Shown: positions 17,311-26,423 of the stretch, piece by piece | Layout of the letters: each line of letters opens with the position of its first letter | Position numbering within the stretch: position 1 is the stretch's first letter | Assembly (NCBI RefSeq): GCF_902832845.1 | Contig: NZ_CADFDB010000007.1 | Span: forward strand, 1-64,000 | Source of the DNA: Burkholderia metallica | GTDB taxonomy: Bacteria > Pseudomonadota > Gammaproteobacteria > Burkholderiales > Burkholderiaceae | DNA: 64,000 nt | Reading direction: 5' to 3' | Notes under the pieces: generated by a model | Told to the model about the DNA's origin: nothing | Databases searched by the model: none | What the model saw: the letters and a program-made list of their open reading frames with translations, nothing else | Program-made: the position numbers and the translations under genes

Positions 17311-18903
17311 GTGCTTTCTACTGCCAACATCACGATGCAATTCGGGCCGAAGCCCTTGTTCGAGAATATCTCGGTCAAATTCGGCGAGGGCAACCGCTAT
17401 GGTCTGATCGGCGCGAACGGCTGCGGCAAGTCGACGTTCATGAAGATCCTCGGCGGCGACCTCGAGCCGAGCGCCGGCAACGTCGCGCTGGAACCGAACG
17501 TCCGTCTCGGCAAGCTGCGCCAGGACCAGTTCGCATACGAAGACGTGCGCGTGCTCGACGTCGTGATGATGGGCCACACCGAGATGTGGGCCGCGATGAC
17601 CGAGCGCGACGCGATCTACGCGAACCCGGAAGCCACCGACGACGACTACATGCACGCGGCCGAGCTCGAAGGCAAGTTCGCCGAATACGGCGGCTACGAC
17701 GCCGAGGCGCGCGCGGGCGCGTTGCTGCTCGGCATCGGCATCGAGGAAAAATTCCACAACGGCACGATGAGCGACGTCGCGCCGGGCTGGAAGCTGCGCG
17801 TGCTGCTCGCGCAGGCGCTGTTCTCGAAGCCGGACGTGCTGCTGCTCGACGAACCGACCAACAACCTCGACATCAACTCGATCCGTTGGCTCGAGCACAC
17901 GCTCAACGAGTACAACTCGACGATGATCATCATCTCGCACGATCGTCACTTCCTGAACTCGGTGTGCACGCACATGGCCGACATGGACTTCGGCACGCTG
18001 AAGGTCTGGCCGGGCAACTACGACGACTACATGCTCGCGTCGGCCCAGGCGCGCGAGCGCCAGGCCGCGGCGAACGCACGGGCGAAGGAGCGCGTGGCCG
18101 AACTGCAGGACTTCGTGCGCCGCTTCTCGGCGAACAAGTCGAAGGCGCGCCAGGCGACCAGCCGTGCCAAGCAGATCGACAAGATCAAGATCGAGGAATT
18201 CAAGCCGTCGTCGCGCCAGAACCCGTTCATCCGCTTCGAGTTCGAGAAGAAGCTGCACAACGTCGCGGTGGTGGCGGAAGAGATCACGAAGAAGTACGAA
18301 CGCACGATCTTCCAGAACTTCAACCTGTCGGTGCAGCCGGGCGAGCGCATCGCGATCATCGGCGAGAACGGCGCGGGCAAGACGACGCTGCTGCGCTCGT
18401 TGCTCGGCGCGCTCGCGCTCGACCACGGCACGGTGAAGTGGTCCGAGAACGCGAATGTCGGCTACATGCCGCAGGACACGTACGAGGAGTTCCCGGACGA
18501 CATCACGCTGATGGACTGGATCGACCAGTACCGCAAGGACGGCGACGACGAAACGATGGTGCGCGGCACGCTGGGCCGCCTGCTGTTCTCGTCGGACGAC
18601 ATCAAGAAGTCGGTGAAGGTGCTGTCGGGCGGCGAGAAGGGCCGCATGATCTGGGGCAAGCTGATGCTTGGCCGCCATAACGTGCTGCTGATGGACGAGC
18701 CGACCAACCACATGGACATGGAATCGATCGAGTCGCTGCAGATCGCGCTCGAGCAGTTCGAAGGCACGCTGATTTTCGTGTCGCACGACCGTGAGTTCGT
18801 GAGCGGGCTGGCGAACCGGATCATCGAAGTGCGCACGGACGGCACGCTGTTCGACTTCGGCGGGAATTATGAGGAGTTCCTGACGAGTCAGGGGCAGGAG
18901 TAA
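17311..18903 (+). CDS. ybiT: ABC-F ATPase YbiT (ribosome-associated)
   Basis: A 530-residue soluble protein with two ABC domains, the same length as E. coli YbiT. Domain 1 has GANGCGKST and [11 protein letters not shown]. Domain 2 has [18 protein letters not shown] and the [11 protein letters not shown] box. Between them lies the P-site tRNA-interaction linker (about residues 240-325, Arg/Lys/Ala-rich). ABC-F proteins bind the ribosomal E site and act on stalled or specialised translation. GTG at 17311 is chosen because the family begins MLSxxNITMQFG; longer in-frame readings lack homology. Confidence 0.93.
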   Translation: MLSTANITMQFGPKPLFENISVKFGEGNRYGLIGANGCGKSTFMKILGGDLEPSAGNVALEPNVRLGKLRQDQFAYEDVRVLDVVMMGHTEMWAAMTERDAIYANPEATDDDYMHAAELEGKFAEYGGYDAEARAGALLLGIGIEEKFHNGTMSDVAPGWKLRVLLAQALFSKPDVLLLDEPTNNLDINSIRWLEHTLNEYNSTMIIISHDRHFLNSVCTHMADMDFGTLKVWPGNYDDYMLASAQARERQAAANARAKERVAELQDFVRRFSANKSKARQATSRAKQIDKIKIEEFKPSSRQNPFIRFEFEKKLHNVAVVAEEITKKYERTIFQNFNLSVQPGERIAIIGENGAGKTTLLRSLLGALALDHGTVKWSENANVGYMPQDTYEEFPDDITLMDWIDQYRKDGDDETMVRGTLGRLLFSSDDIKKSVKVLSGGEKGRMIWGKLMLGRHNVLLMDEPTNHMDMESIESLQIALEQFEGTLIFVSHDREFVSGLANRIIEVRTDGTLFDFGGNYEEFLTSQGQE

Positions 18904-18990
18904 GTGTCCTGACGCTTCCTTTCATGTGCCGCGGCTTCGCAATACGAAGCCTGCGCGCATAGACCGAAGCCGCGAGCCGGAATCTCTCGG

Positions 18991-19025
18991 GCCCGCATCG
19001 ACAGCGTAGTCGAGGCGGGCTTTTT
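18991..19025 (+). terminator. Rho-independent terminator after ybiT
   Basis: GCCCGCATCGA and TCGAGGCGGGC arms (one mismatch), an 8-nt loop and TTTTT. It closes the ybiT transcript before the biosynthetic cluster. Confidence 0.8.
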
Positions 19026-19153
19026 CATTTCCACGCATTCCCGCGCGGACGAAGCCCGGCTGCATCGCGCATTCCCGTTTCCTCGCATCGACCGACTTCG
19101 GGTAAATTACGCTCCGGATACCTCCCTCAATTCCGACCCGGAGCCGCCCCTCG

Positions 19154-19903
19154 ATGCAGGACCGTCCTTTGCCGCTCGACCTGTCCGGCCTTGCGCCAAG
19201 CCTGTACGCGCAGGGCACCGAGGAGGGCATCCTGTCGCGCCTGATGGAGCGGATCGCGCCGATCCACCGCTTCTGCGTCGATGTCGGCGCGAGCGACGGC
19301 CTGCGCAACAGCAACACGGCGCGCCTGTTGCGTGAACGGGAATGGTCCGGCGTGTTGGTGGAAGGCAGTGCGTACCGTTTCGGCAAGCTGGCCGCGCATT
19401 ACGCCGGCGCGAGCCGCGTTCGATTGCACCACGACCGCGTTCAGCCCGACACGATCGACACGTTGCTCGCCGATGCGGGCACGCCACCCGACTTCGACCT
19501 GCTGTCGATCGACATCGACGGCAACGACTACTGGGTGTGGCGCGGCCTGCAGGCGTTTCAGCCGCGCATCGTCGTGATCGAATACAACCCGTACTACACG
19601 CCGCCCGAGCGCTGGGTCATGTGCTTCAATCCAGACCACGAATGGGACGGGTCGACCTATTACGGCGCGAGCCTCGAATCGCTCGTTCACCTCGGCCGGC
19701 AGAAGGGTTATGAACTCGTCTGCTGCGACGACATGGGCAACAACGCGTTCTTCGTGCGGCAGGATCTGTATCCGCTGCTCGGCATCGCGAACAACGCTAC
19801 TTCGGTGCTGTTCCGCCCGGCGATGTACAAGGTGCGCTACGTCGGTCACAACACGTTCCTGAGCGGCCATCCGTATCGCTACGGGCCGGCCGAGGCTATC
19901 TGA
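19154..19903 (+). CDS. FkbM-like SAM-dependent methyltransferase
   Basis: A 249-residue soluble protein. SAM motif I is FCVDVGASDGLRNSNTARLL at about residues 39-58, then WSGVLVEG. DLLSIDIDGNDYWVW is the post-motif acidic loop, and VVIEYNPYYTP follows. These are FkbM-family features; such enzymes often O-methylate sugars or polyketides. It is the first gene of a tightly packed run: its stop is directly followed by the ATG of the next gene. GGAG at 19140-19143 supports ATG 19154. The substrate is unknown. Confidence 0.75.
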   Translation: MQDRPLPLDLSGLAPSLYAQGTEEGILSRLMERIAPIHRFCVDVGASDGLRNSNTARLLREREWSGVLVEGSAYRFGKLAAHYAGASRVRLHHDRVQPDTIDTLLADAGTPPDFDLLSIDIDGNDYWVWRGLQAFQPRIVVIEYNPYYTPPERWVMCFNPDHEWDGSTYYGASLESLVHLGRQKGYELVCCDDMGNNAFFVRQDLYPLLGIANNATSVLFRPAMYKVRYVGHNTFLSGHPYRYGPAEAI

Positions 19904-20896
19904 ATGGACTCGCTCGCCGCGACCTTCGACGAGATCCGCGATGCCTATGCGCTGCGCCGCAGCGGGCCGCCGCGCCAGGTCGGCGAACGCGTGTGGCACC
20001 TGCCGACCGACGACGGCGGCGTAGCGGTCAAGCTTTACGCGTCCGAACATCGCGCGCGAGCGGCGAAGGAAGCTGCCGTGCTCGCGCACTTCGAGACGCA
20101 CGGCGATGCACGCTTCCATGTGCAGACACTGAAACGCACGGCAGACGGCGCACCGCTGTGGACGGGAGCGAACGAACACGCGATGCTGACGCGCTGGGAA
20201 ACCGGGCGGTTCAGAACCTACGACACGTTTTCGCCGGCCGAATGGGCGGCGCTGGGCACGAGTCTCGGCGCGTTGCACACGAGTCTCGAACGGCTTCATC
20301 TGCCGCAGATCGACACGATCCACGCACGGCTGGCGGCGATCGACGCGGACGCGGTACGCCGCAGCCTGCTCGACGCGCTGGATCGCGTGCGCTCGCACGA
20401 CGGCGCCGACAGCCTGCGCCGCTATGTCGATCTCGCGCTGCGCCTGCTCGAGCGCTACTATCCGGGCAGCATCGACGCGTTTCCCGCCGACGATCCGCAG
20501 CACCCGATCCACAATGATTACAACCAGTTCAACTATCTGTTCACGGGCGCGCTGCCGCCGCTGATCGTCGACTGGGAAGCGTCGATCGGCGCGCCGCGCG
20601 AATACGAACTGGTGCGGTGCCTGAACCATCTGCCGCTGGAGGCGCCGCACCTCGCGCAAGCGTTCGTGCGCGCGTATCGGCGGGCCCGGCCCGTGGACCC
20701 GGCGCGCATTGCATGGGCGGTCGATGCCGCGTGCGTGCAGCACGCGCTGAAGCTCTGGATCGTGCAAGGCTGGCTCGACGAACCGTCGCGTTTCGCATCG
20801 CATCTGAACGGCGCGGTGACGATGGCGTCCGCGATGGTGGATGCGCGCGAGCGTCTCGTCGATTTCTTTTCCCGTTGTGTGGACGCAGGACGCTGA
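19904..20896 (+). CDS. APH/choline-kinase-fold phosphotransferase
   Basis: A 330-residue protein with the aminoglycoside phosphotransferase fold. The catalytic loop is HNDYNQFNYLF (Asp acting as base, Asn binding metal), and the metal-binding motif IVDWEASIG follows. The N-lobe has GVAVKLYASEH with the ATP-binding lysine and AKEAAVLAHFE with the paired Glu. Family members phosphorylate aminoglycosides, choline, homoserine or related small hydroxyl substrates. It starts on the base after the preceding stop. A second kinase of this fold is found at 24728. The substrate is unknown, and a resistance role is not implied. Confidence 0.8.
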   Translation: MDSLAATFDEIRDAYALRRSGPPRQVGERVWHLPTDDGGVAVKLYASEHRARAAKEAAVLAHFETHGDARFHVQTLKRTADGAPLWTGANEHAMLTRWETGRFRTYDTFSPAEWAALGTSLGALHTSLERLHLPQIDTIHARLAAIDADAVRRSLLDALDRVRSHDGADSLRRYVDLALRLLERYYPGSIDAFPADDPQHPIHNDYNQFNYLFTGALPPLIVDWEASIGAPREYELVRCLNHLPLEAPHLAQAFVRAYRRARPVDPARIAWAVDAACVQHALKLWIVQGWLDEPSRFASHLNGAVTMASAMVDARERLVDFFSRCVDAGR

Positions 20897-20897
20897 C

Positions 20898-21776
20898 GTG
20901 AATGCGAATCTGAACCGGATTGCGAATCCGCCGCCGCCGGCCGAGCGGCAGCATGTGTTTCCGCCGCCGCTGGATCGCGATTACCGCGTCGAAGACGGGC
21001 GCGTGCTGACGCGCTCGCTGGAAGCGCACATCGTCGATCACTGCAACCTGACCTGCGCGGAATGCTGCTCGCTGTCGCCGCTGCTGCCGGCGTGGTACGC
21101 GCGCCCCGAATCGATCGAGACCGATCTGCGCATCGCCGCGAAGGTGCTGCGCCCGCGCATGTTCAAGCTGGTCGGCGGCGAACCGCTGCTGCATCCGGCG
21201 CTCGTCGAACTCGTCGAGCGCGTGCGCGCCACCGGCATCGCACCGGTGATCTCCGTGACGACGAACGGCCTGAAGCTTGGCGAGATGTCCGACGCGTTCT
21301 GGCAGGCGGTGGATGCGCTGACGATCTCGCGTTACCCGAAACCGGCGCTGTCGTCCGACCTGGTCGCGCACGTCGAGCGTCAGGCGGCGCGCTTCGACGT
21401 GCGCCTGAACTGGAAGGTGCAGGACGTGTTCACGACGATGAACCGTGCGCAGCCCGGCACGGATCGCGACGCCGCCCGGCGCCTTTATCACGATTGCTGG
21501 ATCCGGGAGCGCTGCCATATGATTCGCGACGGCATGTTCTACACGTGCACGCGTCCCGCGCATTTCCATACGCTCTACAACGGCGCGAAGGATTTTCAAG
21601 CGGACGGCCTGCGGCTGCGCGACGATGCGGACATGCTCGATGCGATGCTCGCGTATCTGCAACGCGAGGCGCCGCTCGAAGCGTGCCTGCATTGCCAGGG
21701 CGGCAGCGCGCCGGTGGCGCCGCATCGCATCCTCAAACGCATTGAAGTGGACACCCTGAAGGCTCGTTATCCATGA
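20898..21776 (+). CDS. radical SAM enzyme with C-terminal cysteine-rich (Twitch/SPASM-like) domain
   Basis: A 292-residue enzyme. Cys49, Cys53 and Cys56 form the CNLTCAEC cluster motif. GGEP (residues 93-96, in KLVGGEPLLHP) binds SAM. Cys200, Cys206, Cys217, Cys263 and Cys266 could ligate an auxiliary iron-sulfur cluster as in Twitch/SPASM proteins such as BtrN. It probably performs radical chemistry on the cluster's small-molecule substrate. GTG at 20898, one base after the previous stop, is chosen; an in-frame ATG at 20841 would overlap the kinase by 56 bp. It overlaps the next gene by ATGA. Confidence 0.8.
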   Translation: MNANLNRIANPPPPAERQHVFPPPLDRDYRVEDGRVLTRSLEAHIVDHCNLTCAECCSLSPLLPAWYARPESIETDLRIAAKVLRPRMFKLVGGEPLLHPALVELVERVRATGIAPVISVTTNGLKLGEMSDAFWQAVDALTISRYPKPALSSDLVAHVERQAARFDVRLNWKVQDVFTTMNRAQPGTDRDAARRLYHDCWIRERCHMIRDGMFYTCTRPAHFHTLYNGAKDFQADGLRLRDDADMLDAMLAYLQREAPLEACLHCQGGSAPVAPHRILKRIEVDTLKARYP

Positions 21777-22843
21777 TCGTCGGCACGCGCGACCTGTTCG
21801 GTTTCGATCGTCTGCACTACCATCCGCGCACCGGCGTGTCGGCGTCCGGCATCCGCGCCGTACTGCATGCGTCGGGGCAGCCGGCCGGCGCGCCGGACAC
21901 GGCCGCCATCGCCGGTTACCTGAGCGGCGAGCGTCCGGTCGACCGCACCGTGCTGCGCGATGTGCTCGCGGTGCCGCCCGGCCATGCGCTGATCCGTTCG
22001 CCGCAAGGGCTGACGGTGCAGCCGACGCCCGAACGGCCGCAGCGCGCCGATCTGGAAACCGTGCTGCGCGCATCGCTGCAGCGCGCGCTCGACAGCGGCA
22101 AGCGGGTGGCGCTGGCGCTGAGCGGCGGGCTCGATTCGGCGCTGCTGCTGGCGTTGCTGCGCGAGCTCGGCACGCAGCGGCACGTAACGTCCTACATTCT
22201 CGCGACCGACATGCCGGACTACTGCGAACTCGACGCGGCGCTCGAGCTGGCCGAGCAGATGCAGGCGAACGTGAAGCTCGTGCGTGCGAACGAGGCCGAC
22301 TTCGTGGCCGCGCTGCCGCGAACGACGCATGCGGTCGAGGAACCGATGTTCAACCTGCATCCGGTCGCCAAGCTGCTGCTGGCCGAGGCGATGGCCGCGG
22401 ACGGCGTCGAGGTGGCCATCACCGGCGACGGCGCGGACCAGGTGTTGCGCCGCGACCAGTCGGCCAACTACCTGCCGCTGTGCCATGCGTTGTTCGATGC
22501 GGCGGCGGTCGACCTGCATCCGCCGTTTGTCGACGATGCGGTCGTCGCGCATCTGACGAGCATCGCGCCCGACCCGAACAAGCAGTGCCTGCGCGATCTG
22601 GGCGCGCGCCTGAACCTGCCGGAGCGTCTCGTGCACGGCCCCAAGCGCGGGCGGCTCGCCCCGGCGATGGACCTCGCGGCACTGCTCGATCGCGACCGCG
22701 CGTACGCGCTGGCCGACACGCTCGGTCTTGCCGCGCCCACGCTGCAGGCGGATACCGAACGCGTGCTGTGGACGACGCTGATGCTGATCCTCGATCATCT
22801 CGACCACTTCGATCATCGCGATGCCGCGCATCGCCCAACCTGA
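21773..22843 (+). CDS. asparagine-synthetase-like ATP-dependent amide ligase lacking the glutaminase cysteine
   Basis: A 356-residue protein. The PP-loop SGGLDS at residues 117-122 binds ATP. GDGADQ at 218-223 matches the GDGGDE motif of asparagine synthetase. Residues 1-80 look like a shortened N-terminal Ntn domain, but residue 2 is not cysteine, so it cannot release ammonia from glutamine. That makes it more like beta-lactam or carbapenam synthetases and other AsnB-like amide ligases, which join an amine to an adenylated carboxylate. It overlaps the radical SAM gene by 4 bp. The substrate is unknown. Confidence 0.78.
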   Translation: MIVGTRDLFGFDRLHYHPRTGVSASGIRAVLHASGQPAGAPDTAAIAGYLSGERPVDRTVLRDVLAVPPGHALIRSPQGLTVQPTPERPQRADLETVLRASLQRALDSGKRVALALSGGLDSALLLALLRELGTQRHVTSYILATDMPDYCELDAALELAEQMQANVKLVRANEADFVAALPRTTHAVEEPMFNLHPVAKLLLAEAMAADGVEVAITGDGADQVLRRDQSANYLPLCHALFDAAAVDLHPPFVDDAVVAHLTSIAPDPNKQCLRDLGARLNLPERLVHGPKRGRLAPAMDLAALLDRDRAYALADTLGLAAPTLQADTERVLWTTLMLILDHLDHFDHRDAAHRPT

Positions 22844-22850
22844 GCCGTTC

Positions 22851-24056
22851 ATGAAACGCATCCTGTTCTGCGTGGTGCCCGAAAAAGGGCACGTCAATCC
22901 GTGTATCGGCCCGGCGCAGCATCTGCGCGCCGCCGGCTGCGACGTCGCGTTCTATGCGCCGGCCGACATCAGCGCGCAGCTCGATGGCGCCGGCGGCTTC
23001 GCGTTCGTCGGGCCGCGCGAGACGCCCGAACGCCACGACCTGTCGCGCGGCGCGAGCTTCGCCGCGAACATTCGCGACGCCGACTGGTTGCGGCACTGGA
23101 TCCGCACGCTGCTGATCGACCTCGCGCCCGCGCAGGTCGACGGTATCCGCGCGGTCCTGCGCGAATGGCAACCGGACGTGGTCGTGATCGATCCGCTGCT
23201 CTATGCGGCGGCGATTGCGGCCGAGCTGGAAGGGCTGCCGTGGGTCTCGATGTCCAATTCGCTGAATCCGGTGTTGCCGGACGATCTCGATTCGGAGCTG
23301 CTGCGCACGGTACGCTGGCTCGCACCGGAACGCACGCGCCTGTTCGCGCGCTACGGCCTTGACGCGCGTTTTCGCGGTTGCGACATCCTGTCGCCGCATC
23401 TGACGCTCGCGTTCACGACCGACGCGCTGGTCGGTGCGCCGCCGCAAGGTATCGAACTGGTCGGCCCCGCGCTGCCGTCCGGCCCGCGCGGCGACGAGAC
23501 GGCGTTCCAGTGGGAACGCCTCGATGCGGATCGCCCGCTCGTCTACATGTCGCTCGGCAGCCAGCTTTACTACCATCCCGACGTATTTGCGAAGGTCATC
23601 GAAGCCACGCGCGCGACGTCGGCGCAACTGGTGCTGTCGGTGGGCGAACTGGTCGATTCGGATCTGCTGCCGACCGGTGACGAGCGCGTCGTCGCGGTGC
23701 GTTATGTGCCGCAACTGGCGCTGCTGCGGCGCACGCACGCGTTCGTCAGCCACGGCGGCGCGAATTCGGTGATGGAGTCGCTCGCGTGCGGTGTGCCGAT
23801 GCTGCTGTCGCCGTTCTGCAACGACCAGTTCCATTCGGCCCATTTCGTCGAGCGGGCCGGTGCCGGATGCGTACTGGATCTGCAGCAGGCCGGCGTGACG
23901 GACATTACCGATGCGCTCGAACGCCTGTTGCGTCCCGGTTCGTTGCGCGAGCATGCGGCGAGAATCCGTGCGAGCTACGCGCGCGATGGTTCGGCGCAGG
24001 CCGCGCGCCTGATCAGCGCACTCGCTTCAGGAAGCCGCCTGGCGACAGCGTCATGA
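22851..24056 (+). CDS. GT1/MGT-family glycosyltransferase
   Basis: A 401-residue GT-B-fold transferase. The N-terminal half has VPEKGHVNPCIGPAQHLRAAG, the acceptor-side GHV(N)P motif of macrolide-type glycosyltransferases. The C-terminal donor half has VYMSLGSQ, VPQLALLRRTHAFVSHGGAN, and the MESLACGVPMLLSPFCNDQ stretch, which binds the nucleotide sugar. Such enzymes glycosylate small molecules in the cytoplasm. ATG 22851 is 7 bp after the previous stop; an in-frame ATG at 22821 is possible. Its last 44 bp overlap the end of the convergent methyltransferase gene. Confidence 0.85.
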   Translation: MKRILFCVVPEKGHVNPCIGPAQHLRAAGCDVAFYAPADISAQLDGAGGFAFVGPRETPERHDLSRGASFAANIRDADWLRHWIRTLLIDLAPAQVDGIRAVLREWQPDVVVIDPLLYAAAIAAELEGLPWVSMSNSLNPVLPDDLDSELLRTVRWLAPERTRLFARYGLDARFRGCDILSPHLTLAFTTDALVGAPPQGIELVGPALPSGPRGDETAFQWERLDADRPLVYMSLGSQLYYHPDVFAKVIEATRATSAQLVLSVGELVDSDLLPTGDERVVAVRYVPQLALLRRTHAFVSHGGANSVMESLACGVPMLLSPFCNDQFHSAHFVERAGAGCVLDLQQAGVTDITDALERLLRPGSLREHAARIRASYARDGSAQAARLISALASGSRLATAS

Positions 24057-24702
24057 GCACGCGGTCCTCGATGTCCTCGTCGACCTCGAACCGGTCGTCG
24101 CGGGCGAGAAATTCGCGCACGGCCGTAGCCGGGTTGTTGCCTTTGCCGTACTGCTTGCCGTCGAACATCGATGCCGGCAAGTACTCCATGATGGTGTCCA
24201 TCACGATCGCGTAGCTGCCGGGCGTCACGAGTGGCGCATAGCATTCGAGTTCGCGCAGCACGTGTGAGTGGGTATGCGCGAGATCGAGGATTGCCATCAC
24301 GCGCGCGCCGTCGCCGATCTGCGCGCGCACCGACGCGAGCGTGTCGGCCGCGCACGATTCACCTTCGATCAGCACCATGCGATGGGCGAGCCGGTGCGAT
24401 TGCAGGCGTTGCCTGACCTCGTCGCGCAGGCGCGGTTCGATCGCGACGACGCGGCCGCGCTCGCCCGCCAGTTCCAGCATCGACGCGGAGAACACGACAC
24501 CACCGCCCGCCGCGATGCCGGTCTGCACGATGCAGTCGGGGCGCGCGCGCCAGATCAGTTCCTGGAGCGCGAGCATGTCGCCGGGCAGATGGAAGAAGCG
24601 CTCGCCGAGCCAGCGCGTCTGGAACAGATGGTCGAATTCGGCAGCGCGCGTCAGCCATTCGATGTTGATGTCCCGCATGCGGGCCGAAGGACGCTCTGAC
24701 AT
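24013..24702 (-). CDS. CmcI-like methyltransferase (cephalosporin hydroxylase family)
   Basis: A 229-residue SAM-dependent enzyme. The pattern is that of the CmcI/rhamnosyl O-methyltransferase family: QTGIAAGGGVVFSASMLEL, VVAIEPR, then LDLAHTHSHVLRELECYAPLVTPG, and MEYLPASMF..QYGKGNNPATAVREFL. Members methylate hydroxyl groups of sugars or antibiotics. It is transcribed leftward, against the five-gene run, and its 3' end overlaps the glycosyltransferase. ATG at 24702 is chosen; an in-frame TTG at 24708 exists. Its start codon overlaps a possible ATG of the divergent kinase. Confidence 0.8.
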   Translation of the reverse strand: MSERPSARMRDINIEWLTRAAEFDHLFQTRWLGERFFHLPGDMLALQELIWRARPDCIVQTGIAAGGGVVFSASMLELAGERGRVVAIEPRLRDEVRQRLQSHRLAHRMVLIEGESCAADTLASVRAQIGDGARVMAILDLAHTHSHVLRELECYAPLVTPGSYAIVMDTIMEYLPASMFDGKQYGKGNNPATAVREFLARDDRFEVDEDIEDRVLMTLSPGGFLKRVR

Positions 24703-24727
24703 GGTCAATGCAACGAATAGGAGTGGT

Positions 24728-25696
24728 GTGAAAACGCTGGAATCCTGGCTTCACCGGCACTGGAACCTCGGGCCGGCGCGCATGCAGGCGCTGTCGTCGG
24801 GCCATACTAACAAAACGTATCTCGTCGAGTGCGATGCGGCGCGCGCGGTGCTGCGCGTGTCGTGGTCCGGCAAACCGGTCGAGCAGGTGCATCGCGAGGC
24901 GGCGATACTCGGCCATCTGGGCCGCTCGCGCACGGCGCCGATGCTGCCTGCGTTGCCGCGATTGCGGCCGACCGTGGACGTGCAATCCGGTGTGCAGGCG
25001 CCCGATGGAAGCTGGCTGCATCTGTTCGAGCATATCGACGGCAGTCCCGGCTTGCCCGACGATGCGCAGGCAGGCGCGATCGATGCGATGCGCGCACTCG
25101 CGCATCTGCATGCGTCGCTGGCGGCGATCCCCGCGAGCGAATCCGCGCCGCTGGCATGGCTGACGGCGCGCCATGCGCGCGTCTCGGCACGCGCGACGCC
25201 GTCGTTGCCGGCCGACTTGAGCAGCCATTACGACACGATGATCCGGCGGATCGGCGCGCATCTCGACGCCGCGGCCCGCTGGCTGACGGGGCCGGTGCAT
25301 TGGCTGCACGGCGACTATCACGCGGGCAACCTGCTGTACGTGGGCCACGCGGTGAACGGCGTGCTCGATTTCGACGATGTCGGGCAGGGCGCGCAGTGGC
25401 TCGAGGCGGCCTTTGCGCTGTTCGCGCTGTCCCGCGATGCGGGCAGGGACGATCGCTTCGTGTTCGATACGCAACGATGGGAAGTCGGCCTGCAGACCTA
25501 TGCGGCGACGCGGCGCGATGCTGCGCCGGACTGGATGCGCGACAACCGCGCTGCGCTGATGGCCCTGTTCTGCGCGGACCAGACGCTGATTCATCTGGAA
25601 GCCGCCCAGCGCGGCCTGTGGATGCCGGGGCCCGGCATCGGATTTCTCGGTGGCTGGCGGCAGTTGCTGGACGGTGCGACGCCCGGAAGCTGGTAG
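24728..25696 (+). CDS. APH/homoserine-kinase-II-fold phosphotransferase
   Basis: A 322-residue kinase of the APH fold, distinct from the one at 19904. ALSSGHTNKTYLVEC is the nucleotide loop, HGDYHAGN at residues 194-201 the catalytic loop, and LDFDDVG near 213-219 the metal motif. The pattern is closest to homoserine kinase II/ChoK-like enzymes. GTG 24728 is chosen because AGGAG at 24719-24723 precedes it. An in-frame ATG at 24701 would overlap the start codon of the divergent CmcI-like gene by two bases. The substrate is unknown. Confidence 0.78.
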   Translation: MKTLESWLHRHWNLGPARMQALSSGHTNKTYLVECDAARAVLRVSWSGKPVEQVHREAAILGHLGRSRTAPMLPALPRLRPTVDVQSGVQAPDGSWLHLFEHIDGSPGLPDDAQAGAIDAMRALAHLHASLAAIPASESAPLAWLTARHARVSARATPSLPADLSSHYDTMIRRIGAHLDAAARWLTGPVHWLHGDYHAGNLLYVGHAVNGVLDFDDVGQGAQWLEAAFALFALSRDAGRDDRFVFDTQRWEVGLQTYAATRRDAAPDWMRDNRAALMALFCADQTLIHLEAAQRGLWMPGPGIGFLGGWRQLLDGATPGSW

Positions 25697-25707
25697 GTCC
25701 CCCTGCG

Positions 25708-26283
25708 TCAGTCCCGGCGATTCAGGAACAGGCGCACGGCTTCGACCGTGTTGGGTCGCGCTTCTCCATGCCGTGATCCATCGTGCATGCAGAACAGCAC
25801 GTCGCGATGCTGTGCCGCGCTGTCGGCGACATGTGCGCGCATCGTGTCGCACAGCGCCTGGGGCGACGGCGCCGGGCGCTGCCAGTCGTCCAGTATCGCG
25901 GTCCAGCCCGTGTGTTCGCGCCGCAGCCGCGCGAGCACGCCGGCGCGATTGTCCTGCGGCATCAGTCCGTAAGGAAGGCGCAGCGGGATCGCGGCCGGTG
26001 CGGGTACGCCGGCCCGGCGATAGGCCTCGCGAATCAGCGCGTCGGTCGCCTCGATCTCGTTGATCAGCGCGTCGTCCGGCAACGCGCCCGGCCTTGCATG
26101 CGAATGGGTGTGATTGCCGAGCCGATGACCTTCGCGCGCCATTCGCGCCGCGACGTCGAGCGCGCCCGCCAGGTTCCGGCCGAGCAGGAAGAAGGTCGCC
26201 TCGCACGACGCGGCGTGCAGCACGTCGAGCAAGGGCGGTGTCGACGGGCCCGGGCCGTCGTCGAAACTGAGGCGTATGGACAT
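25708..26283 (-). CDS. NodB-fold polysaccharide deacetylase-like protein
   Basis: A 191-residue carbohydrate esterase 4 domain. Motif 1 is LSFDDGP at residues 5-11 (Asp8 base, Asp9 metal). Motif 2 is HTHSH at residues 58-62, with the two metal histidines. RLPYG is motif 3. A final histidine in CMHDG completes the set. There is no signal peptide or membrane segment, unlike peptidoglycan deacetylases, so a cytoplasmic small-molecule or oligosaccharide substrate is likely. It converges on the kinase gene 12 bp away and probably belongs to the same functional cluster. Confidence 0.82.
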   Translation of the reverse strand: MSIRLSFDDGPGPSTPPLLDVLHAASCEATFFLLGRNLAGALDVAARMAREGHRLGNHTHSHARPGALPDDALINEIEATDALIREAYRRAGVPAPAAIPLRLPYGLMPQDNRAGVLARLRREHTGWTAILDDWQRPAPSPQALCDTMRAHVADSAAQHRDVLFCMHDGSRHGEARPNTVEAVRLFLNRRD

Positions 26284-26423
26284 CGCGTGGAGGGCGCGCC
26301 GTGTGAGTGGAACCTGAACGATAGCGCAATCCGACGGCTGACCGGGCGAGCCTCGTCAGTGAGCGGAAGCGTGCGGACCCAACGCGGCCGGCCGACACCG
26401 CCCGTGCTCAAGCGTTGAATCGC

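Noticed and set aside
22419-23954. Minus-strand open frame of 511 codons opposite the glycosyltransferase
   Set aside because: Antisense shadow of the glycosyltransferase and ligase genes; composition and lack of motifs show it is not a protein.
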